64,000 nt of DNA from Marinobacterium lutimaris (lineage in GTDB: Bacteria; Pseudomonadota; Gammaproteobacteria; Pseudomonadales; Balneatricaceae): positions 1 through 64,000 of the forward strand of contig NZ_FNVQ01000001.1 in the NCBI RefSeq assembly GCF_900108065.1, given 5' to 3'. The notes beneath the pieces are model-generated. The model was not told the origin of the DNA, did not search any database, and saw nothing but the letters and a program-made list of their open reading frames with translations. This document shows positions 7,947 through 15,995 of this stretch, in pieces (the first letter of the stretch is position 1; every line of letters starts with the position of its first letter). The translations under genes and the position numbers were made by a program.

Positions 7947-9509
7947 TTATTCTGCGTCAGCCATGATCTGCTTCAGGCCACCCCAGGATTCCTGGAACAG
8001 CTCGATCGGCATGGTTTTAAGGTCGTCGGCGATCTGCGGACGGAAGTCCATGGCGGCCAAAACGTCCTTCTCCAGGTCCAGGCCCGGTGCGATCTCGGTC
8101 AGAGTTATCCCGCCTTCACGCAGTTCGAACACAGCGCGCTCAGTGATGTAGACCACCGGCTGCTTGTTCTGCAGCGCGATATCGCCACTGAAGGTGATTT
8201 GATCCACGGCCTCGACAAATTTCTTCGCTTTGCCTTCCTGGGTGATATGGATGCCGTTTTCGCTGAATTCGTACTTGGCGCCGGCAGTCAGGGTGCCGCA
8301 GAACACGACTTTTTTTGCACTCTGGGTGATGTTGATAAAGCCACCGGGGCCAACCACTTTAGGGCCGAACTTGCTGACGTTCAGGTTGCCTTTGGTATCT
8401 GCCTGGGCAAGGCCGAGGAAGGCGATGTCCAGACCACCACCGTCGTAGAAGTCGAACTGGGCGTGATGTTCGATAATCGCGTCGGCGTTCCAGGCGGCAC
8501 CGAAGTCGCCGCCGGAAGCGGGGATGCCGCCGTAGGTACCAAGCTCGGTGGTCAGGGTGAACTGCTTGACGACGCCTTCTTCGGCAGCCACGGAAGCGAC
8601 GCCATCGGGTACACCGATACCGAGGTTAACCAAAGTATTGGGGCGCAGCTCCATGGCGGCGCGGCGGGCGATCAGCTTGCGCTCGCTGAACGGCATCGGC
8701 GGGATCGCACCCAGAGGCACGCGGGTGTTGCCTGCCAGGCCCGGGTTGTATTCCGTGGTGATGGTCTGCTTGTGGTTTTCCGGCTTCGCGACGACCACGT
8801 AGTCGACCAGCGCGCCGGGGATTTTCACGTCTTTCGGGTGCAGGCTGTGCGCTTCGGCCAGGTGTTTGACCTGGGCGATAACGATACCGCCGGTGTTGTG
8901 TGCGGCCTGCGCCATCGGCAGGGCTTCGCTGATCTGCGCTTCCTCTTCTACGGTGAGGTTGCCGTTCTCGTCGGCGGTAGTTGCGCGGATGATCGCCACG
9001 TTCACCGGGAAGCTCTTGTAAAGCAGCCACTCTTCACCTTCGATCTCGATCAGCTTGACCATATCTTCAGTGGTCTTGTCGGTAACCTTACCGCCCTGCA
9101 GGCGTGGGTCCACGTAGGTGCCCATGCCGACCTTGGTGATAACGCCCGGTTTGTGGCCGGCGATCTGGCGCCAGAGAGTAGCGAGCACGCCCTGGGGCAG
9201 CAGGTAGGCTTCGATTTTGTTGTCGGCAACCATCTGCGCCATTTTCGGCGCCTGACCGGTGTGGCCGCTGACCAGACGCTTGGTCAGGCCTTCGTAGGCG
9301 AGGTGAGCCATGCCGGCTTCCTGGCCGTTGCCGCAACCGCAGTCATGGACGGGAGTGATGTTCTTCGGTGAGCCGGTTTCGACAAAGCGCTTTTCCAGCG
9401 CCTGAGCGATCTCTTCGGCGAAGTAGGACATGCCGATGGTGGTCCAGGCGACGGTGTCACCATCGTTGATCAGGCCAGCGGCCTGGTCGGCGGTAATCAG
9501 TTTTTTCAT
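7947..9509 (-). CDS. Acyl-CoA:carboxylate CoA-transferase (YdiF/Pct type)
   Basis: This protein of about 520 residues is a fused alpha/beta family I CoA-transferase. The N-terminal half carries the GHTGQAPK segment. The C-terminal half has LGIGVPDGVA and the catalytic Glu at about 322 in TTELGTYGG. Such enzymes move CoA from one acyl-CoA to acetate, propionate or a related acid through a glutamyl-CoA intermediate. It may recycle CoA from a pathway end product or activate the substrate without ATP. I place the start at the ATG at 9509, preceded by AAGG, rather than at the TTG three bases upstream. It is the promoter-proximal gene opposite the MarR regulator. Confidence 0.88.
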   Translation of the reverse strand: MKKLITADQAAGLINDGDTVAWTTIGMSYFAEEIAQALEKRFVETGSPKNITPVHDCGCGNGQEAGMAHLAYEGLTKRLVSGHTGQAPKMAQMVADNKIEAYLLPQGVLATLWRQIAGHKPGVITKVGMGTYVDPRLQGGKVTDKTTEDMVKLIEIEGEEWLLYKSFPVNVAIIRATTADENGNLTVEEEAQISEALPMAQAAHNTGGIVIAQVKHLAEAHSLHPKDVKIPGALVDYVVVAKPENHKQTITTEYNPGLAGNTRVPLGAIPPMPFSERKLIARRAAMELRPNTLVNLGIGVPDGVASVAAEEGVVKQFTLTTELGTYGGIPASGGDFGAAWNADAIIEHHAQFDFYDGGGLDIAFLGLAQADTKGNLNVSKFGPKVVGPGGFINITQSAKKVVFCGTLTAGAKYEFSENGIHITQEGKAKKFVEAVDQITFSGDIALQNKQPVVYITERAVFELREGGITLTEIAPGLDLEKDVLAAMDFRPQIADDLKTMPIELFQESWGGLKQIMADAE

Positions 9510-9512
9510 CAA

Positions 9513-9778
9513 CGAAACCTTTTTATTGTCGGGGTCGCCGCAGGGGGCGGGTGCGGGTTGTGATCGTTCGTATGATGTGGTTTATAGCGCTAATTGTTTA
9601 AGTGTGCAACTATTGGAAAGTCTAATCTAATCCTGGCCAAGGCTGTGGTAAGAAGATAGCCAAATACACAAATTGATACTAATAATAGTTTATGTATCAA
9701 ACTAGTGTGTTTGTACCACGACACAGTCGGCGGACCTGTTCCTGGCTTTGAAAAAATAACAAGAGTGACGGATCTCAC
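9513..9778. promoter_or_regulatory. Divergent promoter region between CoA-transferase and MarR genes
   Basis: This 266-bp AT-rich gap separates divergent genes. It contains AGTTTA-TGTAT-CAAACT at 9687-9703, which matches the spaced palindrome seen before the dctP genes, and a half-site ATTGTTTA at 9593-9600. It is the natural place for MarR autoregulation and for control of the leftward catabolic operon. No ORF longer than noise is present. Confidence 0.6.
9687..9703. promoter_or_regulatory. Candidate MarR operator
   Basis: AGTTTA-TGTAT-CAAACT is a 17-bp imperfect palindrome with a 5-bp centre. It lies about 75 bp upstream of the marR GTG start and has the same geometry as the sites at 10321 and 11673. 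The assignment to MarR is inferred from the shared motif and position. Confidence 0.5.
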
Positions 9779-10258
9779 GTGAAAGCATCTGATAATCAAG
9801 CCCTTAAATTGGGCGAGGTCGATTTCGGCATCCTCAACGAGCTAACCGGCTACTGGTTGCGCTGGGCCCAGCTCAACACCTACAAGAACATTCGCTGCTT
9901 TTTCTTCGATGAGTTTGATATCACCCCTGGCCTGTTTGGCGTGCTTGAGGTGGTTGGCTGCAATCCGGGTTTGACCCAGACGGCTGTTGCAAAGGCGATA
10001 GGCAATGATCGCTCGGCGATGGTGGCGATCGTCGACAAGTTGGAAAAGCGAGGCCTGATAGAGCGCAAGCCCTCTGAAACGGACCGTCGCTCCAATGCAC
10101 TGTTTCTGACCAGTGCCGGCAGGGTGTTTCGCGACCGGGTGGCGGGGCGCGCCTGGGATCACAACGAAGAGTTCTTCTCGATGCTGACGGCGGAGGAGCA
10201 TCAGCAGTTTGTCGGGTTGCTCAAACGCGTGGCGCTGGCCGGGTCACCCACCGAGTAA
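9779..10258 (+). CDS. MarR-family transcriptional regulator 1
   Basis: This 159-residue winged-helix regulator starts with GTG. The recognition region is LTQTAVAKAIGNDRSAMVAI followed by VDKLEKRGLIERKPSETDRR, the MarR helix-turn-helix and wing. Helix and wing closely match those of the second MarR at 14992, so the two are paralogues that may read the same DNA. It is divergent from the CoA-transferase/thiolase genes and precedes the TRAP importer. By analogy with CouR/FerR-type MarR repressors of hydroxycinnamate pathways, it may be released from DNA by an acyl-CoA intermediate. That ligand is inference. Confidence 0.9.
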   Translation: MKASDNQALKLGEVDFGILNELTGYWLRWAQLNTYKNIRCFFFDEFDITPGLFGVLEVVGCNPGLTQTAVAKAIGNDRSAMVAIVDKLEKRGLIERKPSETDRRSNALFLTSAGRVFRDRVAGRAWDHNEEFFSMLTAEEHQQFVGLLKRVALAGSPTE

Positions 10259-10320
10259 AAGCCCGGAGGCAGACACCACTTCGACTTATTGTTTATGGAA
10301 ATATATTTATAGTTTTAATA

Positions 10321-10337
10321 TGTTTATCAGCTAAACA
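10321..10337. promoter_or_regulatory. Candidate MarR operator upstream of dctP1
   Basis: TGTTTA-TCAGC-TAAACA is a clean 17-bp palindrome 89 bp before the first TRAP binding-protein gene. It is one of the best instances of the recurrent motif in this locus. Confidence 0.6.
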
Positions 10338-10425
10338 ATTATGACATGAACGCCAACCCAACCGCTGGCATTCAGAGCCCTGAGTGGCGGATGTCGGACG
10401 ATAACAATAACAAGTGAGAGAATTG

Positions 10426-11481
10426 ATGCGCATAAAAACAATAACGGCGGCGCTTGCGCTGTCGGTAGCAGGGCTTGCCACCTCTTCACCTAGCTTCGCC
10501 GCTGATGCGGAGTACACCTTCAAACTCCACCATATGTTGCCGCCGATGGCGATGCCGCATGCAGAGTTTCTGGCTCCCTGGGCAGAAAAAATCGAGCAGG
10601 AGTCCGGCGGGCGAATCGATATCGAGATCTTCCCCGCCATGCAGCTGGGCGGTAAGCCGCCGCAACTGTTCGATCAGGCCCGCAAGGGGATAGTGGATAT
10701 CAGCTGGACCGTGGGGGGCTACACGCCAGGGCGCTTCCCCAAGGCAACTGCATTCGAGCTACCGTTTATTCCGGCCAGTGCCGAGGCCACCAGTATGGCG
10801 CTGCAGGAGTATGCCGAAACCGAGATGGGCGATGAGTTGAGTGATGTTCATCTGCTGGCGATGCATACCCACGCACCAGGTTCGCTGCACTCCCGAGAAA
10901 AGCCGATACAGACCGGTGCCGACCTGGATGGCACCAACTTCCGTGCGCCCAACAAGGTGATGGCGGAGGCTTTTTCACCCTACGGCACCAACTCCGTGTT
11001 CATGCCGGTCACGCAGATGGCCAGTGCCGTTTCAAAAGGGGTTCTGGATATCGCAGTGTTACCGTTTGAGGTGGTAGCGTCGATGAAGATTCACCAGCTG
11101 GTGGATCATCACACCGAGATCCCTGGCGATCGCGGTCTCTACACCCAGTTCTTTATCTTCTCCATGAACAAGGATTCCTACGAGTCGCTGCCGCCCGATC
11201 TGCAGAAGGTGATCGACGATAACTCCGGTATCGAACTGGCGGGTCATATTGGCTCTTTGTTCGACAAATATGAGGGCATCGCCCGCGAAGAGGCGGTGAA
11301 AGAGGGGAACAGCTTCTACGAGCTGAGCATGGAGGAGCGCAACAGTTGGGAAGAGACGATGCAGCCAGCTATCCAGGAGTGGATGGAGCAGATGTCGGAC
11401 GACGGCTATGACGCCGAAGGGCTCTATCGTAAGGCGCAGACCCTGATCGAGAAATACACCCAGCAGGTTAATCAGTCCTGA
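10426..11481 (+). CDS. dctP: TRAP transporter substrate-binding protein, copy 1
   Basis: This is a periplasmic DctP-family receptor of about 351 residues. A Sec signal peptide (MRIKTITAALALSVAG to about SFAADA) precedes the mature domain with PAMQLGGKPPQLFDQAR and the FRAPNKVMAEAF ligand-clamp region. The ATG at 10426 is preferred over an upstream GTG at 10414 because it gives a normal signal peptide and is preceded by GTGAGAG. It delivers an organic acid to the membrane permeases encoded at 12825-14656. A second receptor of similar sequence (about 70% identical by eye) follows directly, and each has its own candidate operator. The cluster context suggests an aromatic or phenylpropanoid acid as ligand. 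Confidence 0.93.
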   Translation: MRIKTITAALALSVAGLATSSPSFAADAEYTFKLHHMLPPMAMPHAEFLAPWAEKIEQESGGRIDIEIFPAMQLGGKPPQLFDQARKGIVDISWTVGGYTPGRFPKATAFELPFIPASAEATSMALQEYAETEMGDELSDVHLLAMHTHAPGSLHSREKPIQTGADLDGTNFRAPNKVMAEAFSPYGTNSVFMPVTQMASAVSKGVLDIAVLPFEVVASMKIHQLVDHHTEIPGDRGLYTQFFIFSMNKDSYESLPPDLQKVIDDNSGIELAGHIGSLFDKYEGIAREEAVKEGNSFYELSMEERNSWEETMQPAIQEWMEQMSDDGYDAEGLYRKAQTLIEKYTQQVNQS

Positions 11482-11781
11482 CAGGGGATGGGTCGCAGCA
11501 GTGGTTCTGCTGCGGTCGAAAAAGAGGTCTCGGCAGCGCCAGGCGGTGCCGAAGCCCATTCAATTTCAGAGTACGTGATCATCAGCTGCTTGGCGTCATG
11601 ACCCTCTATCCTAGGCCGGAGTACGCTAAAGATTAGTAATTGGTGGAATGTATAAAAATTGAATGGTTAATATGTTGTACAGTTAAACAATTTATGTAAT
11701 AACTAGTAGGCATGGACATGTGTGTACCTCACACCGTCTGAGTGCAATCGAGAACCGCAAAACAATAACAAGGTGCTGATC
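11482..11781. promoter_or_regulatory. Intergenic region between the two dctP genes
   Basis: This 300-bp gap carries a hairpin CGCAGCAG-TGGTT-CTGCTGCG at 11494-11514, without a T-run, just after dctP1. It is followed by AT-rich DNA with TGTTGT-ACAGT-TAAACA at 11673-11689. The layout suggests the second dctP has its own regulated promoter instead of depending only on read-through. No additional gene is seen. Confidence 0.5.
11673..11689. promoter_or_regulatory. Candidate MarR operator upstream of dctP2
   Basis: TGTTGT-ACAGT-TAAACA has the same 6-5-6 layout as the dctP1 site and lies 93 bp before the dctP2 start. Comparable position and spacing in both copies argue for a duplicated regulatory unit. 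Confidence 0.55.
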
Positions 11782-12828
11782 ATGCGTATCAAAACACTTG
11801 CGGCAGCGGTAACGCTGTCAGTCGCAGGACTAACCCTGGCCTCTCCGAGTTTTTCTGCGGAAGCGGAATACACTTTCAAGCTGCACCACTTCCTCCCGCC
11901 GATGTCTATGGCTCATTCCAAGTTTCTCCAGCCCTGGGCTGAGAAGATCGAAGCCGAGTCCAACGGTCGTATCGATATCGAACTCTTCCCGGCTATGCAG
12001 CTTGGCGGCAAACCGCCTCAGCTGTTCGACCAGGCGCGTAAGGGTATTGCGGATATCACCTGGACTGTAGGCGGTTACACCCCGGGCCGCTTCCCCAGCG
12101 CCAGTGTCTTCGAACTGCCGTTTATGCCGGCCAGCGCCGAAGCGACCAGCATGGCGATTCAGGAGTATGCCGAAAAAGAGATGGCGGATGAGCTGAGTGA
12201 TGTTCACCTGCTGGCGATGCATACCCACGCGCCTGGCGCCCTGCATTCCCGTGAAAAAGAGATCAAAACCGGTGCCGACCTGGATGGCATGAAGCTGCGT
12301 GCCCCCAACAAGGTGATGGCTGACGCGTTCTCCAAGCTGGACGCTAGCCCGGTATTCATGCCGGTACCGCAGATGCCGAGCGCACTGTCCAAGGGCGTTC
12401 TCGATGTGGCGGTTCTGCCGTTCGAGGTGGTTGCTCCGCTGAAGATTCATGAGTTGGTCAAGCACCACACCGAGATCCAGGGCGATCGCGGTCTGTACGC
12501 TCAGTTCTTCCTGTTCACCATGAACAAGGATGCTTACGAGTCGCTGCCGCCGGATCTGCAGAAGGTGATCGACGACAACTCGGGTCTCGAGCTGGCCGGC
12601 CATATCGGTAGCCTGTTCGATGAATACGAGGCTGTAGGCCGTGAGGCTGCCGTGAACCAGGGCAATAGCTTCTACACCCTGAGCGAAGAGGAAACCGCCA
12701 ACTGGAAGCAGGCGATGCAGCCGGTCACCGATGAATGGATCGGGGACACCGAAGACGGCCAGCGTCTGTATGACGAAGCGGTTGAACTGATCAAGAAATA
12801 TGAAGCGCAGGTTAGCAAAGAGTCATGA
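11782..12828 (+). CDS. dctP: TRAP transporter substrate-binding protein, copy 2
   Basis: This receptor of about 348 residues is paralogous to the preceding gene along its whole length. It has the same signal peptide layout (MRIKTLAAAVTLSVAG), PAMQLGGKPPQLFDQAR and LRAPNKVMADAF. Differences cluster around the clamp (KLDASPVFMPVPQM versus PYGTNSVFMPVTQM) and the C-terminal 40 residues, which suggests a shifted ligand range. The start at 11782 matches that of copy 1. Its stop overlaps the start of the small permease gene by 4 bp (ATGA), so this copy is translationally coupled to the membrane subunits. Confidence 0.93.
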   Translation: MRIKTLAAAVTLSVAGLTLASPSFSAEAEYTFKLHHFLPPMSMAHSKFLQPWAEKIEAESNGRIDIELFPAMQLGGKPPQLFDQARKGIADITWTVGGYTPGRFPSASVFELPFMPASAEATSMAIQEYAEKEMADELSDVHLLAMHTHAPGALHSREKEIKTGADLDGMKLRAPNKVMADAFSKLDASPVFMPVPQMPSALSKGVLDVAVLPFEVVAPLKIHELVKHHTEIQGDRGLYAQFFLFTMNKDAYESLPPDLQKVIDDNSGLELAGHIGSLFDEYEAVGREAAVNQGNSFYTLSEEETANWKQAMQPVTDEWIGDTEDGQRLYDEAVELIKKYEAQVSKES

Positions 12829-13337
12829 GTGCTAATACGCCGAATCAATCTGCCGGCCAGGATAAGGTCGGCAGGGGATTGGCATGGGTATCCCGCCAGT
12901 TTGCGCTGGTGGGAGGCCTGATCATGCTGGCGCTGGCAACGATGACCGTTGTCAGCATCGTCGGTCGTGCCACGATAGGAGTTTCTGTCGAGGGCGACTA
13001 CGAGCTGGTTGAGTTGGGTTTGGCCGCTGCCGTTTTCCTGTTTCTGCCGGAGTGCTACCTCAAGCAGGGTCACGTGGTCGTGGATCTGTTCACGGCTGGC
13101 TGCAAGCCGTCAACGCTGAGACTGCTGGATAAGATCTCCGATCTTTTGTTCCTGGTCGTGGCTGTGGTGCTGACCTGGCGCCTCACCGTCAGCGGGCTCG
13201 AATCGCGGGACTTTTTTGAGCAGACCATGATCCTTAGCATGCCGATGTGGTGGGTCTATGCGGTCGGTGTTCTCTGCATGGTGCTGATGGGACTTTGCAG
13301 TCTGCACAAGTTGTTCTTCTTCCGGGGGCAGTCTTAA
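12825..13337 (+). CDS. dctQ: TRAP transporter small permease (DctQ)
   Basis: This 170-residue protein has four predicted membrane helices (about 24-45, 60-80, 100-122 and 138-160) and an ELVELGLAAAVFLFLPECYL segment typical of DctQ. With the large subunit it forms the sodium-coupled importer that accepts substrate from the DctP receptors. It overlaps dctP2 by 4 bp and its TAA overlaps the next start by one base, so the dctP2-dctQ-dctM order behaves as a single translation unit. Confidence 0.92.
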   Translation: MSANTPNQSAGQDKVGRGLAWVSRQFALVGGLIMLALATMTVVSIVGRATIGVSVEGDYELVELGLAAAVFLFLPECYLKQGHVVVDLFTAGCKPSTLRLLDKISDLLFLVVAVVLTWRLTVSGLESRDFFEQTMILSMPMWWVYAVGVLCMVLMGLCSLHKLFFFRGQS

Positions 13338-14656
13338 TGAGTGATATACAGCTTGCCTTCGCGATGATGGCACTGCTTCTGGTGTTGATGGGGTTCCGTA
13401 TTCCCATCGCACTGTCGATGCTGGGATGCGGCGCGCTGGGGTATACCCTGCTGGCGGGCGCACCGGCACTGCTTGAATATCTGGGGACTGCACCGGTCGC
13501 CAAGTTTTCCACCTACGATCTGTCCGTGGTGCCGCTGTTCCTGTTGATGGGGGAGCTGGCTACCCGTGCCGGTATTACCGCGGAGCTGTTCCGCACCTGT
13601 AACAAGTGGGTCGGTCATATGAAGGGCGGTCTCGCCATGGCTGCCGTGTCCGGCTGTGCCGCCTTCGGCGCGATCTGCGGATCGTCGCTCGCCACCGCGT
13701 CCACCATGGGCAAGGTAGCGCTGCCGGAGATGAAGCGCCTGAACTACTCGGGCGGTCTGGCCGCTGGCTGTCTCGCCGCGGGTGGTACCCTGGGTATTCT
13801 GATTCCACCGTCCATGGTGTTGATCATCTTCGCCGTGTTGACCGAGCAGAATATCTCCAAGATGTTTATCGCCGCGTTCGTGCCCGGTTTCCTGGCGGCC
13901 TTCGGTTACATGCTGGCGATCGCCATCTATGTGCGCCTGTTCCCGAACACAGGCCCGCGTGGTGAAAAGACCACCTGGGGCGAGAAACTGCGTTCGACCA
14001 AGGATGTCTGGCACATCTCGATCATCTTCGTGATCGTGCTTGGCGGTATCTACCTGGGTCTGTTTACGCCTACGGAAGCAGCGGCAGTGGGTGTCGTTCT
14101 TACCGCGGTACTGGCGTTTACCCACGGCAAGATGAAGTTCGACGCGTTCAAAGAGAGCCTGATCAAAACGGCGATCTCTACGGCGATGATCTTCTTTATC
14201 GTCTTTGGCGCGGATCTGTTCAGCGTCTTTATTGCGCTGTCGCAGCTGCCGCAGGCCGGTGTAGAACTGATCGAGAATTCAGGGCTCTCGCCATACATGA
14301 TCCTGATCCTGATGCTGCTCACCTACCTGGTGTTGGGCTGCTTCCTCGATAGTCTGGCGATGATTCTGCTAACCATCCCGATCTACTTCCCGATCATCAT
14401 GTCGATGGACTTCGGTTTTGCTCCTGCGGATGTGGGGATCTGGTTTGGCATCCTGGCGCTGGTGGTGGTTGAGGTCGGCCTGATTACACCGCCGGTGGGA
14501 ATGAACGTATTCATTATTAAATCGTTCGATCCTTCTCTACCGATGAAAGACTGCTTCAAGGGCGTGGTGCCTTTCCTGATCTCGGACATCGTCCGTGTCG
14601 GATTGCTAGTGGCATTTCCGCCGATCACCCTGGCTTTGGTTCACCTGCTCTCGTAG
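13337..14656 (+). CDS. dctM: TRAP transporter large permease (DctM)
   Basis: This 439-residue protein with about 12 membrane segments opens MSDIQLAFAMMALLLVLMGF. It contains the DctM signatures CAAFGAICGSSLATASTMGK and AGGTLGILIPPSMVLIIF in the first inverted-repeat half, and EVGLITPPVGMNVFII in the second. These line the sodium and substrate sites of TRAP elevator transporters. I chose the ATG at 13337, which overlaps the dctQ stop, because the longer upstream frame reads through dctQ. A strong intrinsic terminator follows 48 bp after the stop. Confidence 0.94.
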   Translation: MSDIQLAFAMMALLLVLMGFRIPIALSMLGCGALGYTLLAGAPALLEYLGTAPVAKFSTYDLSVVPLFLLMGELATRAGITAELFRTCNKWVGHMKGGLAMAAVSGCAAFGAICGSSLATASTMGKVALPEMKRLNYSGGLAAGCLAAGGTLGILIPPSMVLIIFAVLTEQNISKMFIAAFVPGFLAAFGYMLAIAIYVRLFPNTGPRGEKTTWGEKLRSTKDVWHISIIFVIVLGGIYLGLFTPTEAAAVGVVLTAVLAFTHGKMKFDAFKESLIKTAISTAMIFFIVFGADLFSVFIALSQLPQAGVELIENSGLSPYMILILMLLTYLVLGCFLDSLAMILLTIPIYFPIIMSMDFGFAPADVGIWFGILALVVVEVGLITPPVGMNVFIIKSFDPSLPMKDCFKGVVPFLISDIVRVGLLVAFPPITLALVHLLS

Positions 14657-14703
14657 TGGGTGCCCATCCCTAGCGACAATTAAAACCTCGTGTCGCCTTT
14701 TTG

Positions 14704-14730
14704 GGGGGAGCTATCAGCTCCCCCTTTTTT
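14704..14730 (+). terminator. Rho-independent terminator after the TRAP operon
   Basis: GGGGGAGCT-ATC-AGCTCCCCC is a perfect 9-bp stem with a 3-nt loop, followed by six T residues. It ends the dctPQM transcript. Confidence 0.93.
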
Positions 14731-14793
14731 ATGGGCGCTGTTCTCCGCAGCAACCTTAGCGGTTCTCCTTCGCTGCTCTCTAACGTTGCTTTT

Positions 14794-14897
14794 CGTTGCG
14801 ACCTTTCATCGCAGCTTTTCATTGAGGCCTCACATTGCAGCTTTTTATTGCAGCTTTTCATTGCCGCTTTTCATTGCCGCTTTTCATTGCAGGAAAG
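14794..14897 (+). repeat. Eight-copy 13-bp tandem repeat
   Basis: The unit CATTGCAGCTTTT and variants recur at exact 13-bp steps (cores at 14794, 14807, 14820, 14833, 14846, 14859, 14872 and 14885). Copies at the 5' end are more diverged and those at the 3' end nearly identical. The array lies between the TRAP terminator and the promoter of the second marR gene. The unit is too short and has no spacers, so this is not a CRISPR. It may be a slippage array or a DNA-bending element for the marR2 promoter. Confidence 0.85.
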
Positions 14898-14923
14898 TAA
14901 TAGGCTTGTGCTAAAAATTTATA

Positions 14924-14939
14924 TGTTTAAACTTAAACA
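14924..14939. promoter_or_regulatory. Candidate MarR operator upstream of marR2
   Basis: TGTTTA-AACT-TAAACA is a perfect palindrome with a 4-bp centre, one base shorter than the dctP sites. It is 52 bp upstream of the second marR start, an autoregulatory position. Confidence 0.55.
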
Positions 14940-14991
14940 GTTGAGAATGAGATATATGGTTTTTCAGCCTATCTAAAGGCGCGGAGGTGGA

Positions 14992-15441
14992 ATGAACGGC
15001 TCAAACGGAGCAGCGGACGATATCAATTTTGGCGCACTGGGTGAAATGCTCGGTTACCGGCTGAGACGTGCGCAGCTTACCTTCTTTAGTAACTTCGCTG
15101 CAGTTTGTTCCGATCTGGGCGTGAGCCCCGGTCTGTTCGGCGTGCTTTCCATCGCCAAGGAGAATCCTGGCCTGACTCAGACCGCAGTAGCACAGGCGCT
15201 GGGCAACGACCGCTCCGCCATGGTGGCGGCAGTCGACAAGCTTGAGCAGCTGAACCTGATCGAGCGGCGTCCCTCCAAGCGTGATCGTCGCTCCTACGCG
15301 CTCTACCTGACCGAGCACGGACAGGAGTTCTATACAGAACTTGTCGATCGCGTGATCAAGCATGAAGAGAAGCTCTGCGAGCGACTCAAGCCCGGCGAAA
15401 AAGAGTGGCTGGTCGAGGTGCTGGGGCGCTTTTCCAGCTGA
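14992..15441 (+). CDS. MarR-family transcriptional regulator 2
   Basis: This 149-residue winged-helix protein is paralogous to the regulator at 9779. The recognition segment LTQTAVAQALGNDRSAMVAA and VDKLEQLNLIERRPSKRDRR are almost the same, while the N- and C-terminal dimer helices differ. The ATG is preceded by GGAGG. It follows the TRAP operon but is isolated from it by the terminator and the tandem repeat, and a self-operator candidate lies upstream. It may sense a different effector while competing for the same sites. Confidence 0.9.
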   Translation: MNGSNGAADDINFGALGEMLGYRLRRAQLTFFSNFAAVCSDLGVSPGLFGVLSIAKENPGLTQTAVAQALGNDRSAMVAAVDKLEQLNLIERRPSKRDRRSYALYLTEHGQEFYTELVDRVIKHEEKLCERLKPGEKEWLVEVLGRFSS

Positions 15442-15494
15442 TCGCTTGTTGCTTAGACAAAAGCCCACCGCGCACCCGGTAGGGTGCTTGCTAC

Positions 15495-15521
15495 AACGGG
15501 AGTCTTAGGACTCCCGTTTTT
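15495..15521 (+). terminator. Rho-independent terminator after marR2
   Basis: AACGGGAGTC-TTAG-GACTCCCGTT is a perfect 10-bp stem followed by a T-run. It lies 54 bp past the marR2 stop. Confidence 0.9.
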
Positions 15522-15669
15522 GTTGTCGCTCTTAAACCGTCTCCTATGGAAGTGGTGATCGTTTAGTCGAGGCTCTGCCTTTCTTGTGTGGTATCGATAA
15601 CGGGGCTCGATGTCTCATGGCTGCCTGAGCGCATAATCGATCCCCTTTGGCGCAGCCGAGCATCGCAGG

Positions 15670-15848
15670 CTGAAAGAGAAACAAGGGAAAGGTTGTTTGA
15701 ACCGCGAAGCGGTGAGTTTCCTTTCCCGCTCTTTCAGGCGAGAAGCGCAGGGAAGTCGGCGTAGCCGACCAAGCCTTAGGGGCGGTTTGGGATTGCAAAG
15801 GGACTTGTCCGCACAAGTCTCTTTGCTCGGCAGCAGCCGAAACCGGCC
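15670..15848. repeat. Structured non-coding element with nested hairpins
   Basis: Four stems occur in succession in the 554-bp gap between marR2 and the LysR gene. A nested cruciform is built from CTGAAAGAG/CTCTTTCAG (15670/15729), GGGAAAGG/CCTTTCCC (15685/15720) and CCGC-GAA-GCGG (15702). GTCGGC-GTA-GCCGAC follows at 15755. A 14-bp stem GCAAAGGGACTTGT/ACAAGTCTCTTTGC with loop CCGC lies at 15795-15826. It is enclosed by CGGTTT/AAACCG (15783/15840). No credible ORF is present. It resembles dispersed intergenic repeats of gammaproteobacteria, but a structured RNA is also possible. Confidence 0.6.
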
Positions 15849-15902
15849 TAAAAAAGGATTCGGATTTATGTGATCCCGGCATTTGTCGGTAGGTTTATCC
15901 AG

Positions 15903-15956
15903 GCTCCCTTATAGGGAGCTTGATGCAAAGCCACCTGCTATGCAGGTGGATTTTTA
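15903..15956 (+). other. Pair of hairpins, second one terminator-like
   Basis: GCTCCCT-TAT-AGGGAGC at 15903-15919 is followed by CCACCTGC-TAT-GCAGGTGG at 15931-15949 and ATTTTTA. Both loops are TAT. The tail makes the second a plausible plus-strand terminator, yet the adjacent LysR gene runs the other way. Paired small hairpins of this kind also occur at ends of IS200/IS605-type elements, but no transposase or partner end is visible. Confidence 0.4.
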
Positions 15957-15995
15957 CTTCCCCTTCATTTCGACCGTTGATTGCTTCAAACAGGC

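Noticed and set aside
6644-7966. Long plus-strand ORF of 440 codons opposite the thiolase gene
   Set aside because: It is the antisense of a well-conserved thiolase and has no motif of its own; high GC codon bias opens such frames.
8199-9371. 390-codon plus-strand ORF opposite the CoA-transferase
   Set aside because: Mirror of a conserved gene, with no recognisable domain.
14794-14897. Possible CRISPR array
   Set aside because: Units are 13 bp, contiguous and without spacers; no cas genes nearby.
15544-15882. 112-codon minus-strand ORF in the hairpin-rich gap
   Set aside because: It runs through nested inverted repeats and has no protein-like pattern.
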